In this document: piece by piece, positions 7,539-17,321 of the stretch | Layout of the letters: each line of letters opens with the position of its first letter | Position numbering within the stretch: the stretch's first letter is position 1 | Source: Haloarcula halobia | GTDB lineage: Archaea; Halobacteriota; Halobacteria; Halobacteriales; Haloarculaceae | DNA length: 64,000 nt | Assembly (NCBI RefSeq): GCF_029338255.1 | Contig: NZ_CP119787.1 | Location: 2,619,631 to 2,683,630, forward strand | Direction of reading: 5' to 3' | Program-made: the position numbers and the translations under genes | The notes under the pieces: generated by a model | Told to the model about the DNA's origin: nothing | Databases searched by the model: none | Seen by the model: the letters and a program-made list of their open reading frames with translations, nothing else

Positions 7539-7697
7539 TTACTCGTCGTTTGGGGCGCGAGTATATTGTTTAGTATCTTTATCTCGGTATCGGTTCGATT
7601 CCTCGTTGTACTCTTCGTTCGTGACTTTATTTTTGATCTTATCGACTCCGTCCTTGATTTTGTTAGAAGTCTTCTTTTCGTAGTCTTTGTCAGACAT
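7539..7697 (-). CDS. Small charged protein (52 aa)
   Basis: A short frame on the minus strand running from an ATG (complement of 7695-7697) to TAA (complement of 7539-7541). The product begins MSDKDYEKKTSNKIKDGV and is Lys/Asp/Glu/Asn-rich, with a likely single amphipathic helix. Its composition is far more protein-like than the overlapping frames of the other strand. No family is recognised. The surrounding 7187-7538 and 7698-8106 hold no supported gene. Confidence 0.5.
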   Translation of the reverse strand: MSDKDYEKKTSNKIKDGVDKIKNKVTNEEYNEESNRYRDKDTKQYTRAPNDE

Positions 7698-8106
7698 ACT
7701 CTAACCTTAGCTCTAATGTGCATTAATACTATCGGGCACACCTCATTTTGAAGAGTTTGCAACATCGGTTTAGCTCTGTACTGATCAACCCGATTATCTC
7801 AAATCTGAGGAATCCCTCTGCGAGGTACGCGCCCTGTATTGACCGCACAGAGTCGGAATGTGTCATCTTCTGAGGGGTTCAATAAAGCTGGAATTCTGTA
7901 TCGAACAACAGTTCTTGTGAATCCATTATATCGTCCTTGCCTGCTCAACTGCCGTCAGCTGATGATTGGTTTCCGATCATACGATGGACGTCGTATCATT
8001 AGGATCCGTACCCGATTCGTCCTTCTGGACATCTGCTTGCTTAGTGGACTCTAATTCATCAGGATTGCCAACCAGGAGAGTGTAAATGCCAGGAGATGGG
8101 CAAGCA
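7698..8106. other. Gap without a gene; fragment of a dispersed repeat
   Basis: I see no coding frame. GGTACGCGCCCTGTATTGACC near 7816-7836 resembles strings at 39306 and 51240 in the potassium island (GATAYGCGCCCTGT), so it may be the end of an old mobile element. Confidence 0.3.
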
Positions 8107-9399
8107 TCAGACCTTGTTGAATCCGTGTTGGCGTGGCAGGTCGTGAGAACCGAAGTCTAGCAGCGTTACTGTTTTAGTCTGGTCGTCGATTTGTACAACA
8201 AGCCGTTTGCTCCCTGTGACGTCGATGTATCGTTTGTCTTTTGGACCGAAGCTCATCCCCTTCCATGTCTGGTGCTCGAACCGGTTTCTGATGTCTTCGA
8301 TAAGATTGTCAACGTCGCGTTTCAGTGTCCCATCGGCCTTCCGATAGCTCCGCTCGAATTCGTCCGTTCGAGAGATGGGGCGTTGCTCTACATCGAGTGA
8401 GCAAGTTCCGGGTTGATTCGTGATCGTGCCGTAGTCTGAATCAGGTTCCCGTCGCGTGATGTACACCTGAATTCGGGTGGGAACACTCCGGTCGAGTCGG
8501 CGGAATGGAAGTTCATCAGCGAGGAAGCCTTCAGAATGTGTGGTGCTGATATCGAACGCTGACGAGAGCACGCTGACCTGTTGTCGATGAAGCGCCTGTG
8601 ACGATTCACTGCTGAGCTGTGAGAGTGCGTTGTCGTTGTTGTTTGTGAAAGCCGCAGTCATGCGGCGGAGGAGCGGGTCATACAGGCTAGAGGGAGCGAG
8701 ACGGCGACACGCTGCGCTACGGTCAAGTTGTCGGAGTAACCGGTACCGCGTAGCGGTTTCGTCCGCGTCAAGTCGGCGATTCTGGTCATAGTAGACATCA
8801 TACGCGACGATACCAGTGAAGTCTGCCAGATGTGTGGCGAGTAACTCTAGTTGGTGGTCAACCCACCGGTACCGGACGAGCAATTCCTCTGCGAGGTCGA
8901 ACGCTTCGGTTAGAGACTCGAACGGTGACTGGGGATTAGCATCCGTAGTGGCGTCAAGATAGATCGACTCAGGTGGGGTGTCAGGTTCCGCGGTCAGTTC
9001 TCGTGCCCAACCGTCTAGTAAATGCCCCAGACTGCGGATGCACCGCTGCGGGATGTAGACACCGTATGACTGCTCATCGGTATGGAACGGTGTGTATCCG
9101 GTGACACCGTCAAGCCCGTATGCACCGACTGCCGTATCCCACTCGGCTTCGAGAAAGTGTAAGACCTCCTCGGCACGCACCTCGTCGTCACTGGGCGTGG
9201 CGTCTTGAAGTCGGTGTTCGTACTTCTCTCGCGGGATAACGTGCCCGTCCACTGGCCAGCCGACAGTCGTTTGATGATCATTGAATACCGATGGAGGGTT
9301 GATACCATCTCGCAGAGGCCCGCCATACGGTTTGTAGCTCTCGCCAGCTGCATACCGGGAGAGGAAATCCCGACAGTCCATGAGGCGCATGTGCTCCAA
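8107..9399 (-). CDS. Hypothetical protein with RelE-like C-terminus
   Basis: A 430-aa acidic protein. The N-terminal 330 residues are mainly helical and unrecognised. The last 80 residues (GTLKRDVDNLIEDIRNRFEH, then SKRLVVQIDDQTKTVTLLDFG) follow the strand order and the 'V-x-I-D-D-x-x-x-T-V-T-I-L' edge seen in RelE/YafQ-type toxins and their relatives. The domain assignment is tentative. It is the most distal of several minus-strand genes (16.3 to 8.1 kb) that look like a nuclease or defence cluster. ATG codons at 9390 and 9381 are possible alternative starts. Confidence 0.6.
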   Translation of the reverse strand: MEHMRLMDCRDFLSRYAAGESYKPYGGPLRDGINPPSVFNDHQTTVGWPVDGHVIPREKYEHRLQDATPSDDEVRAEEVLHFLEAEWDTAVGAYGLDGVTGYTPFHTDEQSYGVYIPQRCIRSLGHLLDGWARELTAEPDTPPESIYLDATTDANPQSPFESLTEAFDLAEELLVRYRWVDHQLELLATHLADFTGIVAYDVYYDQNRRLDADETATRYRLLRQLDRSAACRRLAPSSLYDPLLRRMTAAFTNNNDNALSQLSSESSQALHRQQVSVLSSAFDISTTHSEGFLADELPFRRLDRSVPTRIQVYITRREPDSDYGTITNQPGTCSLDVEQRPISRTDEFERSYRKADGTLKRDVDNLIEDIRNRFEHQTWKGMSFGPKDKRYIDVTGSKRLVVQIDDQTKTVTLLDFGSHDLPRQHGFNKV

Positions 9400-9478
9400 T
9401 CGAATTCTGGTAACGAGTTATACCCCGTGGAAAGGGGCGATATTCTAAATTAACCAAGCAACACGCGAAATAGAATCA

Positions 9479-10276
9479 TTATGGGATGTCGTAGCGGTCA
9501 CACACGATGGAGTTGTTTTCGATGGTGAGGAGCCAGGCAATACGGTCATCCGGGTCGTTGTTTGTACTCATGTGTTCTGCTGCCCCGGTGTACATGACTG
9601 GAACATCACCCCAGTCTGTTCGGTAGGAATCATGATGGTGGCCTGCGAGGATGAAGTCGAATTGGCCTCCGAATTGGCGGTTGATACGTTCGAGGTCTAC
9701 AGTCTCTGGGCCGTGGCCGGAGAGTTGTTCGATGGTTTGGTGAAGGATTAAGATGCTGAGTGGTTCTGGAACGAGGGTTGGGAAGGCTAAGTCGTTCCAT
9801 GGAATGTTCCCGTCCTTGTGGTGATTGAGTCCGAAGATGCGGACTTGGGAATTGATCGAGACACCGCTTGGATCAAGATTGGTCACTAGATTTCCGGTTC
9901 GCTGTTGGAGAAGTTCGTCGCCTGGTGATGAGCTATGATTCCCTGTGATGTAGTAGAATGGGATATTGGCATCGGCCAATGGTTCGAAAACGTGCGTGTC
10001 AACATAGTCTGCATGGGTCGAAGTGGCGGATTCGTGGAAGATATCCCCGACGTGTATGACAGCGTCAACGTCCCGGTCAATCCCGTACTCGATCGCAATA
10101 CTAAGTGCGTGGCGAGGGCTGATTTTCTTCCCGGTCCGTGGATGTGTTGTTCGACCGATGTGCGTATCGCCAATGACAAGCAGTCGCGTGGCTGGATCAG
10201 TTGAACCAAGCGGTTCGATTTGCGTTTTCTTGCTTGGTGCCAGATCGATTTCGAATCCCTGCCCGCCTTTTTGCAC
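9479..10276 (-). CDS. Metallophosphoesterase (Mre11/SbcD-like nuclease core)
   Basis: The annotated frame of 265 aa starts at a GTG. Calcineurin-like motifs appear in order: GDTHIG (about residue 36), GDIFHES (about 77), GNHSS (about 111, with Ser where Mre11 has Asp), LILHQT (about 176) and LAGHHHD (about 211). These ligate two metals in Mre11/SbcD exonucleases. No coiled-coil partner (Rad50-like) is adjacent. The same frame continues upstream to 10504 with a convincing OB-fold-like sequence, so the true protein is probably longer (see next feature). Confidence 0.8.
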   Translation of the reverse strand: MQKGGQGFEIDLAPSKKTQIEPLGSTDPATRLLVIGDTHIGRTTHPRTGKKISPRHALSIAIEYGIDRDVDAVIHVGDIFHESATSTHADYVDTHVFEPLADANIPFYYITGNHSSSPGDELLQQRTGNLVTNLDPSGVSINSQVRIFGLNHHKDGNIPWNDLAFPTLVPEPLSILILHQTIEQLSGHGPETVDLERINRQFGGQFDFILAGHHHDSYRTDWGDVPVMYTGAAEHMSTNNDPDDRIAWLLTIENNSIVCDRYDIP

Positions 10277-10504
10277 GCCGCATCGTGAGATGCGGTACCG
10301 GTGGTTCTGCTTCCAGTCGATCGGGATATCCGCACCTTCGTAGTCAATAAGCCGAAGCGGGTTACCGGCAGTGTCGATAAGTTCAATGACTGCTCGTCGT
10401 GACTGTCCAGCTTGCCAATTGACATCGGAGACTGTAACGATGATAGGCTCAGGAAGTGACTGACCTGGGGAAAGGTCGTCAACAGTAATCAGGAGAGAAC
10501 ACCA
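10277..10504 (-). other. In-frame OB-fold-like extension of the metallophosphoesterase without a normal start
   Basis: Upstream of the GTG at 10276 the frame stays open for 76 codons back to two tandem TAG codons (complement of 10505-10510). The translation (ITVDDLSPGQSLPEPIIVTV, then AVIELIDTAGNPLRLIDYEG, then HRYRISRCGVQKGGQGFEID) has the strand spacing of an RPA-type OB fold and runs straight into the nuclease. No ATG, GTG or TTG begins it. The only candidates are CTG at 10492 or ATT at 10489. Either a rare start is used or the 5' end has been damaged by the TAG codons. Confidence 0.5.
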
Positions 10505-10651
10505 CTACTACATCCACATAGTCGCCTGTGATATGTGGATATCGAAGTTCAGTCTCGGAGGACCGGATTTCTTGAGGAGTAAGTATTTGAATCGTATCCA
10601 GACTCTCGGAAGATGGCAGTGGCAGTCTTGCCGCGGATAGCGGTGGCGCTG

Positions 10652-13165
10652 TCACGCGGTTGTTAAGGATTTGATGTCGTTGAGTTCGTTTTTAACAGTC
10701 ACTGTCAGCATTAGTGAACTCATGAGATCGTAGGTGACGAGTGCGTCTTCGGCTTGAATCACGTATTCTGCTACTGCCGAGATATCCTCCTGCGAAGTGT
10801 CTGGATGCGGTGTTGCTCCGTTGAAGAAGGCGTCTTGGTTCGCAAATCGTTGAATGAGCAGGTAGAGTAGCAGTGCTTGAATCCCGCGTCCGGATAGCTC
10901 GATTTCGCTGTCCTCGGCACCGAGTTCGACCGTGAGATTGCTGAGGAGCGTGTTCACTTGCTCGATGAGTGGTGCGCCCATCATGAGATGCTGGCCGATG
11001 TACGGGTGTATGTCTATGAAGACAACGACGAGGCGACTGGCGAGCCTGTTCTGTGAGCGGAAGACGGTGTAGCCTGAACGGTGTTCGAATTCGAGGACGA
11101 TACCGGGGTGCAGGAAGAGGATCTCGCAGAGTGATTGCCACGTTGGCTCGTCTGCGATGGGTTGGTCACGATGCCCGAATAATAGTTCTTGTACATCCGG
11201 GTTCTGCTCAGCTTGGTCGATTATCCCATTCACATGCTGAACTACCTGCGTCAGTGCTGTAAGCCATGTGTCGATCTCGGATTCGCATGCTTTGAATAGC
11301 TTCTCCGTGTTGATGCGGTCCGTGTCGAGGTGACCGAGTCGGTCGAGTGTAAAACACAGTTCAATTGTTTCCCAGAACGTCTGGGCGTGGTCGGTAAACG
11401 CGTCGAGGGTCGCTGGCTCTGGCCGGTCCGTTACTGTCAGCGCAGCCAGTGCTTGTTCACGATGGTAGGACAGGTGGTCCTCGACCAGTGAGTGCAGCGA
11501 TGGCAGCGATCGATCTCCTTCGGTGATCTTTGGCGGTGGACGTTCCCCATCGGGGTCGTTCTGTGAGCGTGTGTCGGTCTGGGGGCTGTCGTCGCCTGTT
11601 TGCTTTGCTCGTTTCTGTAATTCGGACAGGGCGATGTCGAAGACGTTGACAGCTGCAGTGTCCGGGTTCTGTAGGACCTCTCGCAATAATGTGTTTGAAC
11701 TCTGGGTGCCGGCACTCCGCGTAATTTCTCGGTACTCACGGTAATATGCCTGCATCTCTTCGACGACGCGCCGCGGATTACTGGTGGTCCCATCGACTGT
11801 GACGGTAACGACTGCGCCGGTCCACTGTTCGCGCTCATCTCCTGTGAGCAGGAGCGTCACCTCCTGGGAACTCTCATCGGCAGGGGCCTTGACGGTTTTC
11901 TCAGCCCCAGTGTCCGTATGCACCCGGATCTCGTGGTTGTCTGACAGTCCAGAGATGGTCAAAATGAGTTCGGTGTCGCCTTCAGAGCCAGGCTGAGTGA
12001 CTCGTGCATCTTCTAACCGAACTTCTCCTTTCTCGGTTGGGGTGCGTGTTTCCCAGTCTTCGTAGCTTGCCGATCGGAGGTCCAGTTCCGCTGGATTAGC
12101 GACTGGTTCTGACACGGTGAACTGGAATGCTGAGGAGTCAAAGACTGCGTCTTCCAGTGTTTCTTCATCGGTTTCCTGGGCGATGGTCACTAAGCCGGCT
12201 TCGACGTTTCCGTGTGATGCCGACGCTGTCAGCGCGGTACTGGTCATGTTCGGACTGCCGTAGAGACACGCCTGGCCCCATTCACCGTCGAGTACCATGA
12301 ATTTCGCATGCACCCATCGAGTTTCTCGGTCCGGCTGTATTCGGCGCACAGAATACTCGAATGGGGAAAGCGTCTCTGCTAACTCGTCTACAGTGAGGGC
12401 AGTGCTTTCCGGTTCGACCAGTAATTCAAGATGGGCGGCATCCAGTCGCTCTGCAAGGTCACGAAGTACAGTCGGCGACCCGAAATACGGCGCGTACAAT
12501 CGGGCTCGTTCAATCTCACGACCACCGTGTTCTGCCACTCTGTCAAGCAGCTGCGTTATGATCGGGTCGTCGAGGTTCGACACAAACCAGGTCTTCCGGT
12601 CGGTCTCATCGACAGCAGACCCCTCGATTTCGTCGAGCCATGCGAGTGTCTCTGCTGTTTCGGTGATGTAGGTGCGAGCGTCTTGCCCGGTGATGAAATC
12701 CTCGTAGTCGAGTAAGTCGGTGTAAAAATCACGGATGGATTTCGCAACGAAGTACGAATCGCCAAGCTGCGCTGTCTCGTCCTCGGAGGTGGGTTTTTGA
12801 AACCCGTCTGCGAATCCGATCTGGGCGGCCTTACAGTACTCTTCAAGCGTGAGATTTGCAGAACTCACCGAGTAGAAGACGCTTCGTTCTGACGCGAACA
12901 GATTCACTTTCGGGTGAAACACCCCTCGTGACTGAACTGGCTCCAATAGGTAGTCCGTTCCAATCGGGGCTTCACGCCAGTCAGGACTCGTGATCTCTCG
13001 CTCGTACCGGTTGCCATCGACAAGGACGAGCGGTAACTCGCAGTTCCGGCGTTGTAACCGCGGACGCACGTAGCTACTGTAGAACTGTGGATCAAACGGA
13101 TACGTCGTTTGAATCGCTTGCTGGATACTCCATCCCCGGCCATCCAGTATATCCAAGAGATTCAC
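10652..13165 (-). CDS. Phospholipase D-superfamily nuclease-like protein
   Basis: An 837-aa protein with two HxK catalytic modules: FHPKVNLF with SANLT (residues about 83-106) and WVHAKFMVL with GSPNMT about 300 residues from the N-terminus. Spacing and partner Asn/Ser residues fit the PLD nuclease fold. After this comes an Ig-like beta region and a long helical C-terminal half that I do not recognise. The first base of its ATG overlaps the TGA of the upstream gene (ATGA, 13162-13165), so the two are translated together and probably act together, as in other PLD-containing defence operons. Substrate is unknown. Confidence 0.75.
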   Translation of the reverse strand: MNLLDILDGRGWSIQQAIQTTYPFDPQFYSSYVRPRLQRRNCELPLVLVDGNRYEREITSPDWREAPIGTDYLLEPVQSRGVFHPKVNLFASERSVFYSVSSANLTLEEYCKAAQIGFADGFQKPTSEDETAQLGDSYFVAKSIRDFYTDLLDYEDFITGQDARTYITETAETLAWLDEIEGSAVDETDRKTWFVSNLDDPIITQLLDRVAEHGGREIERARLYAPYFGSPTVLRDLAERLDAAHLELLVEPESTALTVDELAETLSPFEYSVRRIQPDRETRWVHAKFMVLDGEWGQACLYGSPNMTSTALTASASHGNVEAGLVTIAQETDEETLEDAVFDSSAFQFTVSEPVANPAELDLRSASYEDWETRTPTEKGEVRLEDARVTQPGSEGDTELILTISGLSDNHEIRVHTDTGAEKTVKAPADESSQEVTLLLTGDEREQWTGAVVTVTVDGTTSNPRRVVEEMQAYYREYREITRSAGTQSSNTLLREVLQNPDTAAVNVFDIALSELQKRAKQTGDDSPQTDTRSQNDPDGERPPPKITEGDRSLPSLHSLVEDHLSYHREQALAALTVTDRPEPATLDAFTDHAQTFWETIELCFTLDRLGHLDTDRINTEKLFKACESEIDTWLTALTQVVQHVNGIIDQAEQNPDVQELLFGHRDQPIADEPTWQSLCEILFLHPGIVLEFEHRSGYTVFRSQNRLASRLVVVFIDIHPYIGQHLMMGAPLIEQVNTLLSNLTVELGAEDSEIELSGRGIQALLLYLLIQRFANQDAFFNGATPHPDTSQEDISAVAEYVIQAEDALVTYDLMSSLMLTVTVKNELNDIKSLTTA

Positions 13166-15069
13166 GCGTCATCCACCTCCACGAGCCGGGACAACACGTC
13201 GGAAGCAGCCGAGGTCGGTGCATACCCATCTTCTGTCGTCGTCAGGAGCCCGGCATCGCGGAGCAGCGTGTTCATCTCACTAAAACGGATGAGCGACGAC
13301 CGCGCAGTAAACGGTCGGGACCCGCGTTCGACATCTGCTTCCAGACACAGCCGTTCGTCTTGATCGAAGGATACGGCGCGTTTGAGGTTCCCCGGACTCA
13401 GCCGACTGTAAAATACTTCCATATGCGTTTGTACCACCTTTTCGTGCAGCACTTTTCGTGCGAATTCAGACAATGGCAGTTCCTCGTCAGTGGCTTCAAC
13501 GAACCGAGTTAGCTCTGGGAGGGATGTATACGGCGAGTCGAACCGGTTGTACGCGTAGTTGTATAGCCACTCACGATCTGATTGCACCTGTTTGAACCGA
13601 GCGACAACTAGCAAGAGTAGTGCAACTGACCGCGCTAAACTCGTTGTCCAAGATTCCAATTGGGCTTGCTCGTCATCGATCTCGTCGTGCAGTTGATTCA
13701 GTGACGAACGAAGCGATTGCCCCAGCAGGGCCTCATTCAGATTGGTCTCACCGGCTACTGCCGGTTCTGCTTTCCACCCTCTGGACACGACAGACTCAAT
13801 GTCTGCCATCGCTTCGCCGACCGTCACTGTCTCAGCGGCGGTGGCCTCAGGTACAGTAATGGACAGGTCGTTCCGTTCAGCGATTCCGTACAGCATCAAA
13901 TCACGTACCGCGTTGACTGGGTCTGCCGTCTCTTCACTCTGTGTCGTTGAAACACCGCTGGCCACTGCTGAAAATGCTGCAGACATCTTACGTTCGTCTG
14001 TCACCTCTGCCAGTAGTGTCTCATAGTCAGCCCGCGGTGGTATGCGCGCATTCAAGAATGTACACACGGCTTCTAACTGCCCCTCGATAGCGAGTCCCGC
14101 ATAACTCTGCAACCAGTACAACCGCATCAATTCTCGATACTGATTGAACCGCCTCGCATCACTTGCAGTCAGGTGCAGCTGATCGGCGTCATCAGCGGCA
14201 TATAACTTCCAGAACCGACATAGGAAACACGCATGGGCCGCTCGCATATCGTGAAACCCGCGGAAATACCGTTGATACAGCGAACTTGCCCCGGCCTCCT
14301 CGAACTCACCTTCTTCTATCGTTGTTTTCAGATGCTCAAGAACATCCAATTCAAAATTCTCAGGGAACCCATCTGCCAATTGGACCGTTCCTGATTGTTT
14401 GTTGCCGTCCCAGTTCACGAACCCGAGCATGATTTGTTGTAGTGCTCGCCGCTCTGACTCGAAGTCATCCTCCAGATACACGGACTGATTCGCAAAGCCC
14501 CGCGCGATTGCCTCAATATCACCGCGTTCAGCCCGTCTATCACGTGCGCACGCAAGGATTCGGTCCCGTTCGTCACCAACGGTCCGATCAACGATCTCTG
14601 CGAGTTCGTGTCCAGCTCCAGTCAACTCGAAATCACCTCGCTTCAACAGATAATTCTGCAGTTGATTCTGGTAGAACTGAGCGTACGCGTAGCCATCATT
14701 CTTCAACAGCTCTAACTCATCGAGATCAACCTCCTCAAACTCCTCGTGGTCAAAGTTGAACCGAGAGTTCCCGTCCATCCCGCGAAGCGCTTCTCCGCCT
14801 TGATCCGTTTCTAACTGGCGGTACCGACTAGCAAGACAGAACATCTTCTCGACGTTTTTCACCCGCTGATATCGATTGTCTGCATCCGCATCCAGTTCCT
14901 CTAATGCCCAGCAGAAAATCGACAGGTAGCGAAGTCGAAGTGTTATCGATGTAATTGATCCATGGGCGAACAAATTCCGAAATCGATTCCGTGACCGGTT
15001 CGCATTCAACGGATCCGCGGGCATTCCCCGTTCATCAATCTTCGCACTCCAGCGGGGCTCGATCAGCAT
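13162..15069 (-). CDS. Unrecognised 635-aa partner of the PLD protein
   Basis: A large, mostly helical acidic protein with no Walker, nuclease or zinc motif that I can see. It opens MLIEPRWSAKIDERGMPADP and has a possible winged-helix end (SLIRFSEMNTLLRDAGLL). It is the first gene of a two-gene unit with the PLD protein through an ATGA overlap. A length-matched partner fixed to a PLD nuclease suggests a sensor or scaffold. Function is unknown. Confidence 0.7.
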   Translation of the reverse strand: MLIEPRWSAKIDERGMPADPLNANRSRNRFRNLFAHGSITSITLRLRYLSIFCWALEELDADADNRYQRVKNVEKMFCLASRYRQLETDQGGEALRGMDGNSRFNFDHEEFEEVDLDELELLKNDGYAYAQFYQNQLQNYLLKRGDFELTGAGHELAEIVDRTVGDERDRILACARDRRAERGDIEAIARGFANQSVYLEDDFESERRALQQIMLGFVNWDGNKQSGTVQLADGFPENFELDVLEHLKTTIEEGEFEEAGASSLYQRYFRGFHDMRAAHACFLCRFWKLYAADDADQLHLTASDARRFNQYRELMRLYWLQSYAGLAIEGQLEAVCTFLNARIPPRADYETLLAEVTDERKMSAAFSAVASGVSTTQSEETADPVNAVRDLMLYGIAERNDLSITVPEATAAETVTVGEAMADIESVVSRGWKAEPAVAGETNLNEALLGQSLRSSLNQLHDEIDDEQAQLESWTTSLARSVALLLLVVARFKQVQSDREWLYNYAYNRFDSPYTSLPELTRFVEATDEELPLSEFARKVLHEKVVQTHMEVFYSRLSPGNLKRAVSFDQDERLCLEADVERGSRPFTARSSLIRFSEMNTLLRDAGLLTTTEDGYAPTSAASDVLSRLVEVDDA

Positions 15070-15349
15070 ACACTATTCTATATAATCTGGAGAGAAATAT
15101 TTTCGGAGCGTTTTCCTGGTGAATTACCACCGCTAAATGTGCCTAAGCAGAACACTCTCTAATGTGTTCGATTTTGAGAACGGGGAAGTCGACGGAAGTC
15201 AAGACGCGTTGGAGGGGGTTGACGCTGCTGTTACCGCCTGGAGAGCTTCACAGTGATGCAATCTAAAGTAAGTTTAGAACAGGGCACGGTAGTTCACAGA
15301 TGTGTCTCTCTGTGAAATATGAGCGCTGCTGCGGTGTGGAAGTCCGACG

Positions 15350-16294
15350 TTAGTTTATTTGACGACTGGGGAGTGGATTCTCGCGGTCGAGTACGTCCCG
15401 TATGTGATCGTCTGCGGCACTGAGTCCGTCTTTCAGTGGGACTCCGTCCATCCCGGTGATGGTGTCCGATGCGTACAGCGTGATGCGATGGAACTCATGT
15501 GGTCCGTATGGGTCCTCATCGAAGTGGAAATCGTACCGATGGCCATGGTAGGTGATGGCGTCGGTTTCCGTGATGATGTCCGGGAGTTCCTCTTGTGCGG
15601 CTGTGTGGGCGGTAATGTGGAGGGTTCCGGTTTCGAGGCTCTGACGGTGGATCGCAAGTTGCGCGACGTTGTCCTGACCACGATCATCAAGATAGCCCCG
15701 CGCGAAGTCTTCGAGTGATCGTCGCGTTTCCGTTTCGTCAAGGAGGCGCGTAGTGACGTCGTCGAGTGTGTTCTCGTTGGGCTGGCACCGTCTCTGGAGC
15801 CGGTGGCCTGTCTGTGAGTCGAGCCACACCAGCTTTGGACTGCTGAGGGCTTCTTCCCGATTGGGGAAGGTGACTGCTCCGAGGGTTTCCTCCGCTTCTT
15901 CGATCTTCTGCTTCGCGGCCGCCTTGTGTTCTTGTATCTCTTCGCTCGTCACTGGGTCGCAGATGATGAAATCTACATCAAGTTTCCAGCCGCCGTTGAA
16001 TCCGGCACTATTGGTGGAGAGGATGAGCGCTGCTGCGTCTTCGGTGAGGACGTAGTTGTGTTCGTCAACAGTTTCGGTGAGTGTCCACACCTCGGCTTCG
16101 CGTCGGGTGAAGGTCGTGTTGGCGACGAGGGTTTCAAGATGGTCTTCGAGTTGGTTACTCAGGGCTTGGCCGAGGTTCTGTACGTCACTCGTTGAGATGC
16201 CGTCGGGGTATTCGCCTTGCTCTGTCCAATGTTCGGCTATGATGTTTAACTGTGCTCGCTCTGTCTGCTCGTCTAAGTTGGTGTTTCGTACCAT
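15350..16294 (-). CDS. Hypothetical protein
   Basis: A 314-aa acidic protein. I place the start at the ATG at 16294 (MVRNTNLDEQ), because the longer frame to 16384 adds a basic, low-complexity leader. The N-terminal 100 residues look helical with a wing-like turn (TFTRREAEVWTLTETVDEHN), the middle has a coiled-coil helix (EEIQEHKAAAKQKIEEAEET), and the rest is beta-rich. No family is recognised. The AT-rich 16295-16639 gap upstream shows no gene. Confidence 0.6.
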   Translation of the reverse strand: MVRNTNLDEQTERAQLNIIAEHWTEQGEYPDGISTSDVQNLGQALSNQLEDHLETLVANTTFTRREAEVWTLTETVDEHNYVLTEDAAALILSTNSAGFNGGWKLDVDFIICDPVTSEEIQEHKAAAKQKIEEAEETLGAVTFPNREEALSSPKLVWLDSQTGHRLQRRCQPNENTLDDVTTRLLDETETRRSLEDFARGYLDDRGQDNVAQLAIHRQSLETGTLHITAHTAAQEELPDIITETDAITYHGHRYDFHFDEDPYGPHEFHRITLYASDTITGMDGVPLKDGLSAADDHIRDVLDRENPLPSRQIN

Positions 16295-16639
16295 TGTTTG
16301 TGGTTCTGTGGATGTACCGTCCGGGTTGCTGTGTCGTCGCGGAGTAGCGCTTCGCGCTGTGTGGCCGCGGGTGAGATCGATCACCCACCGTTTTGCCCTG
16401 CGTTGTCGTCAATTTCAGACGGCACCCCTTCTATGAGAGACACTGGTATAAACGTCAGTAAATTAGGCCCGCTAGTCAGGCTATAGGCTCTAAAAACCTC
16501 TCTGAAGCGCTAATTTTCTATATCTGCCCCGTCGCTTGGTGACGGTTTTACAGATTCCATTGTTACTGGCCAGTTGTGGAGTGGCAGCTCTCACCCACGA
16601 TAATATTAATGTGTGGTGAGCATATATCTATACTTGATT

Positions 16640-16996
16640 ATGCTCAAGGGGCATTTCGGGTCGGCGGGGGCGAGTATCGAATACGGGGATGCTGGCTGCC
16701 TCTTCCCAGTTGATGAACTGGATGCGACGGTGCTCCAGTATCGAGATGCCCAACTCGCGCTTAGCGAGGTTAATGGCTCGAACGTCATCCTCGTTGCTCC
16801 GACGAGCCTCGCAACCAGTTACTTCCTCACCCAGCACGCACTCACCGCAATTCCCGTCGACAGTCTCCCCGCTGCGGTGCAGACCCAGGTCGCCGACGAG
16901 CTTGACGGCTCCCTTGATACGTTCGAATTCATCCAGATTGGTAAGTGGAACTGTGACAGTCCAAACCATTCGCTCGCCGAATTCACGAACGCCTGA
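16640..16996 (+). CDS. Hypothetical protein (118 aa)
   Basis: The start is taken at the ATG at 16640 (MLKGHFGSAG). A GTG at 16613 in frame would add nine hydrophobic residues. The product has a Rossmann-like alternation (VNGSNVILVAPTSLATSY) but no diagnostic motif. AT-rich TATA-like strings lie just upstream (16600-16636). It is followed by a frameshifted small gene. Function is unknown. Confidence 0.5.
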   Translation: MLKGHFGSAGASIEYGDAGCLFPVDELDATVLQYRDAQLALSEVNGSNVILVAPTSLATSYFLTQHALTAIPVDSLPAAVQTQVADELDGSLDTFEFIQIGKWNCDSPNHSLAEFTNA

Positions 16997-17052
16997 CCCC
17001 TGGCCGTTGGACGCACGGAATCAAACAAGCCCAGCAGCACACGACCCCCCTA

Positions 17053-17321
17053 ATGACTGAGCCACTCGCCGACAAGTATCCGGAGGCCGCCCGTACATCG
17101 AAGAAGCCGTCGACGAACACGGCGAAGGCTGGGTGTTGGAGAATTACTACCAGCAACTCTACCCGCTCGGGCAGCTCATGGCAATGCCAGAAAAGGACGA
17201 ACTCCCGTTCTACGATCCGGACGAGCACGACACGATAACCGAGGAAGAACGAGTGGAAATGTACCAAGCGTGGGCCGAGTACCGGGAGAACCTTCGCACC
17301 GGAGCGGAACCTGATGAGTGA
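17053..17321 (+). pseudogene. Small acidic gene with a one-base frameshift
   Basis: The ATG at 17053 opens MTEPLADKYPEA. After about 12 codons the protein-like frame shifts: the same strand read one frame over gives RPYIEEAVDEHGEGWVLENY and continues acidic to the TGA at 17319-17321. One missing base near 17086-17092 explains both halves. An internal GTG at 17130 or TTG at 17133 could still start a 62-aa product. No family is recognised. Confidence 0.45.

Noticed and set aside
7320-7751. A 143-aa plus-strand ORF with hydrophobic stretches
   Set aside because: It lies antisense to the better 52-aa frame at 7539-7697, and its composition and start context are unconvincing.
17053-17321. Treating the small gene as a toxin of the adjacent TA pair
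   Set aside because: The pair already has both components and its own operator, and this gene is frameshifted with no toxin motif.
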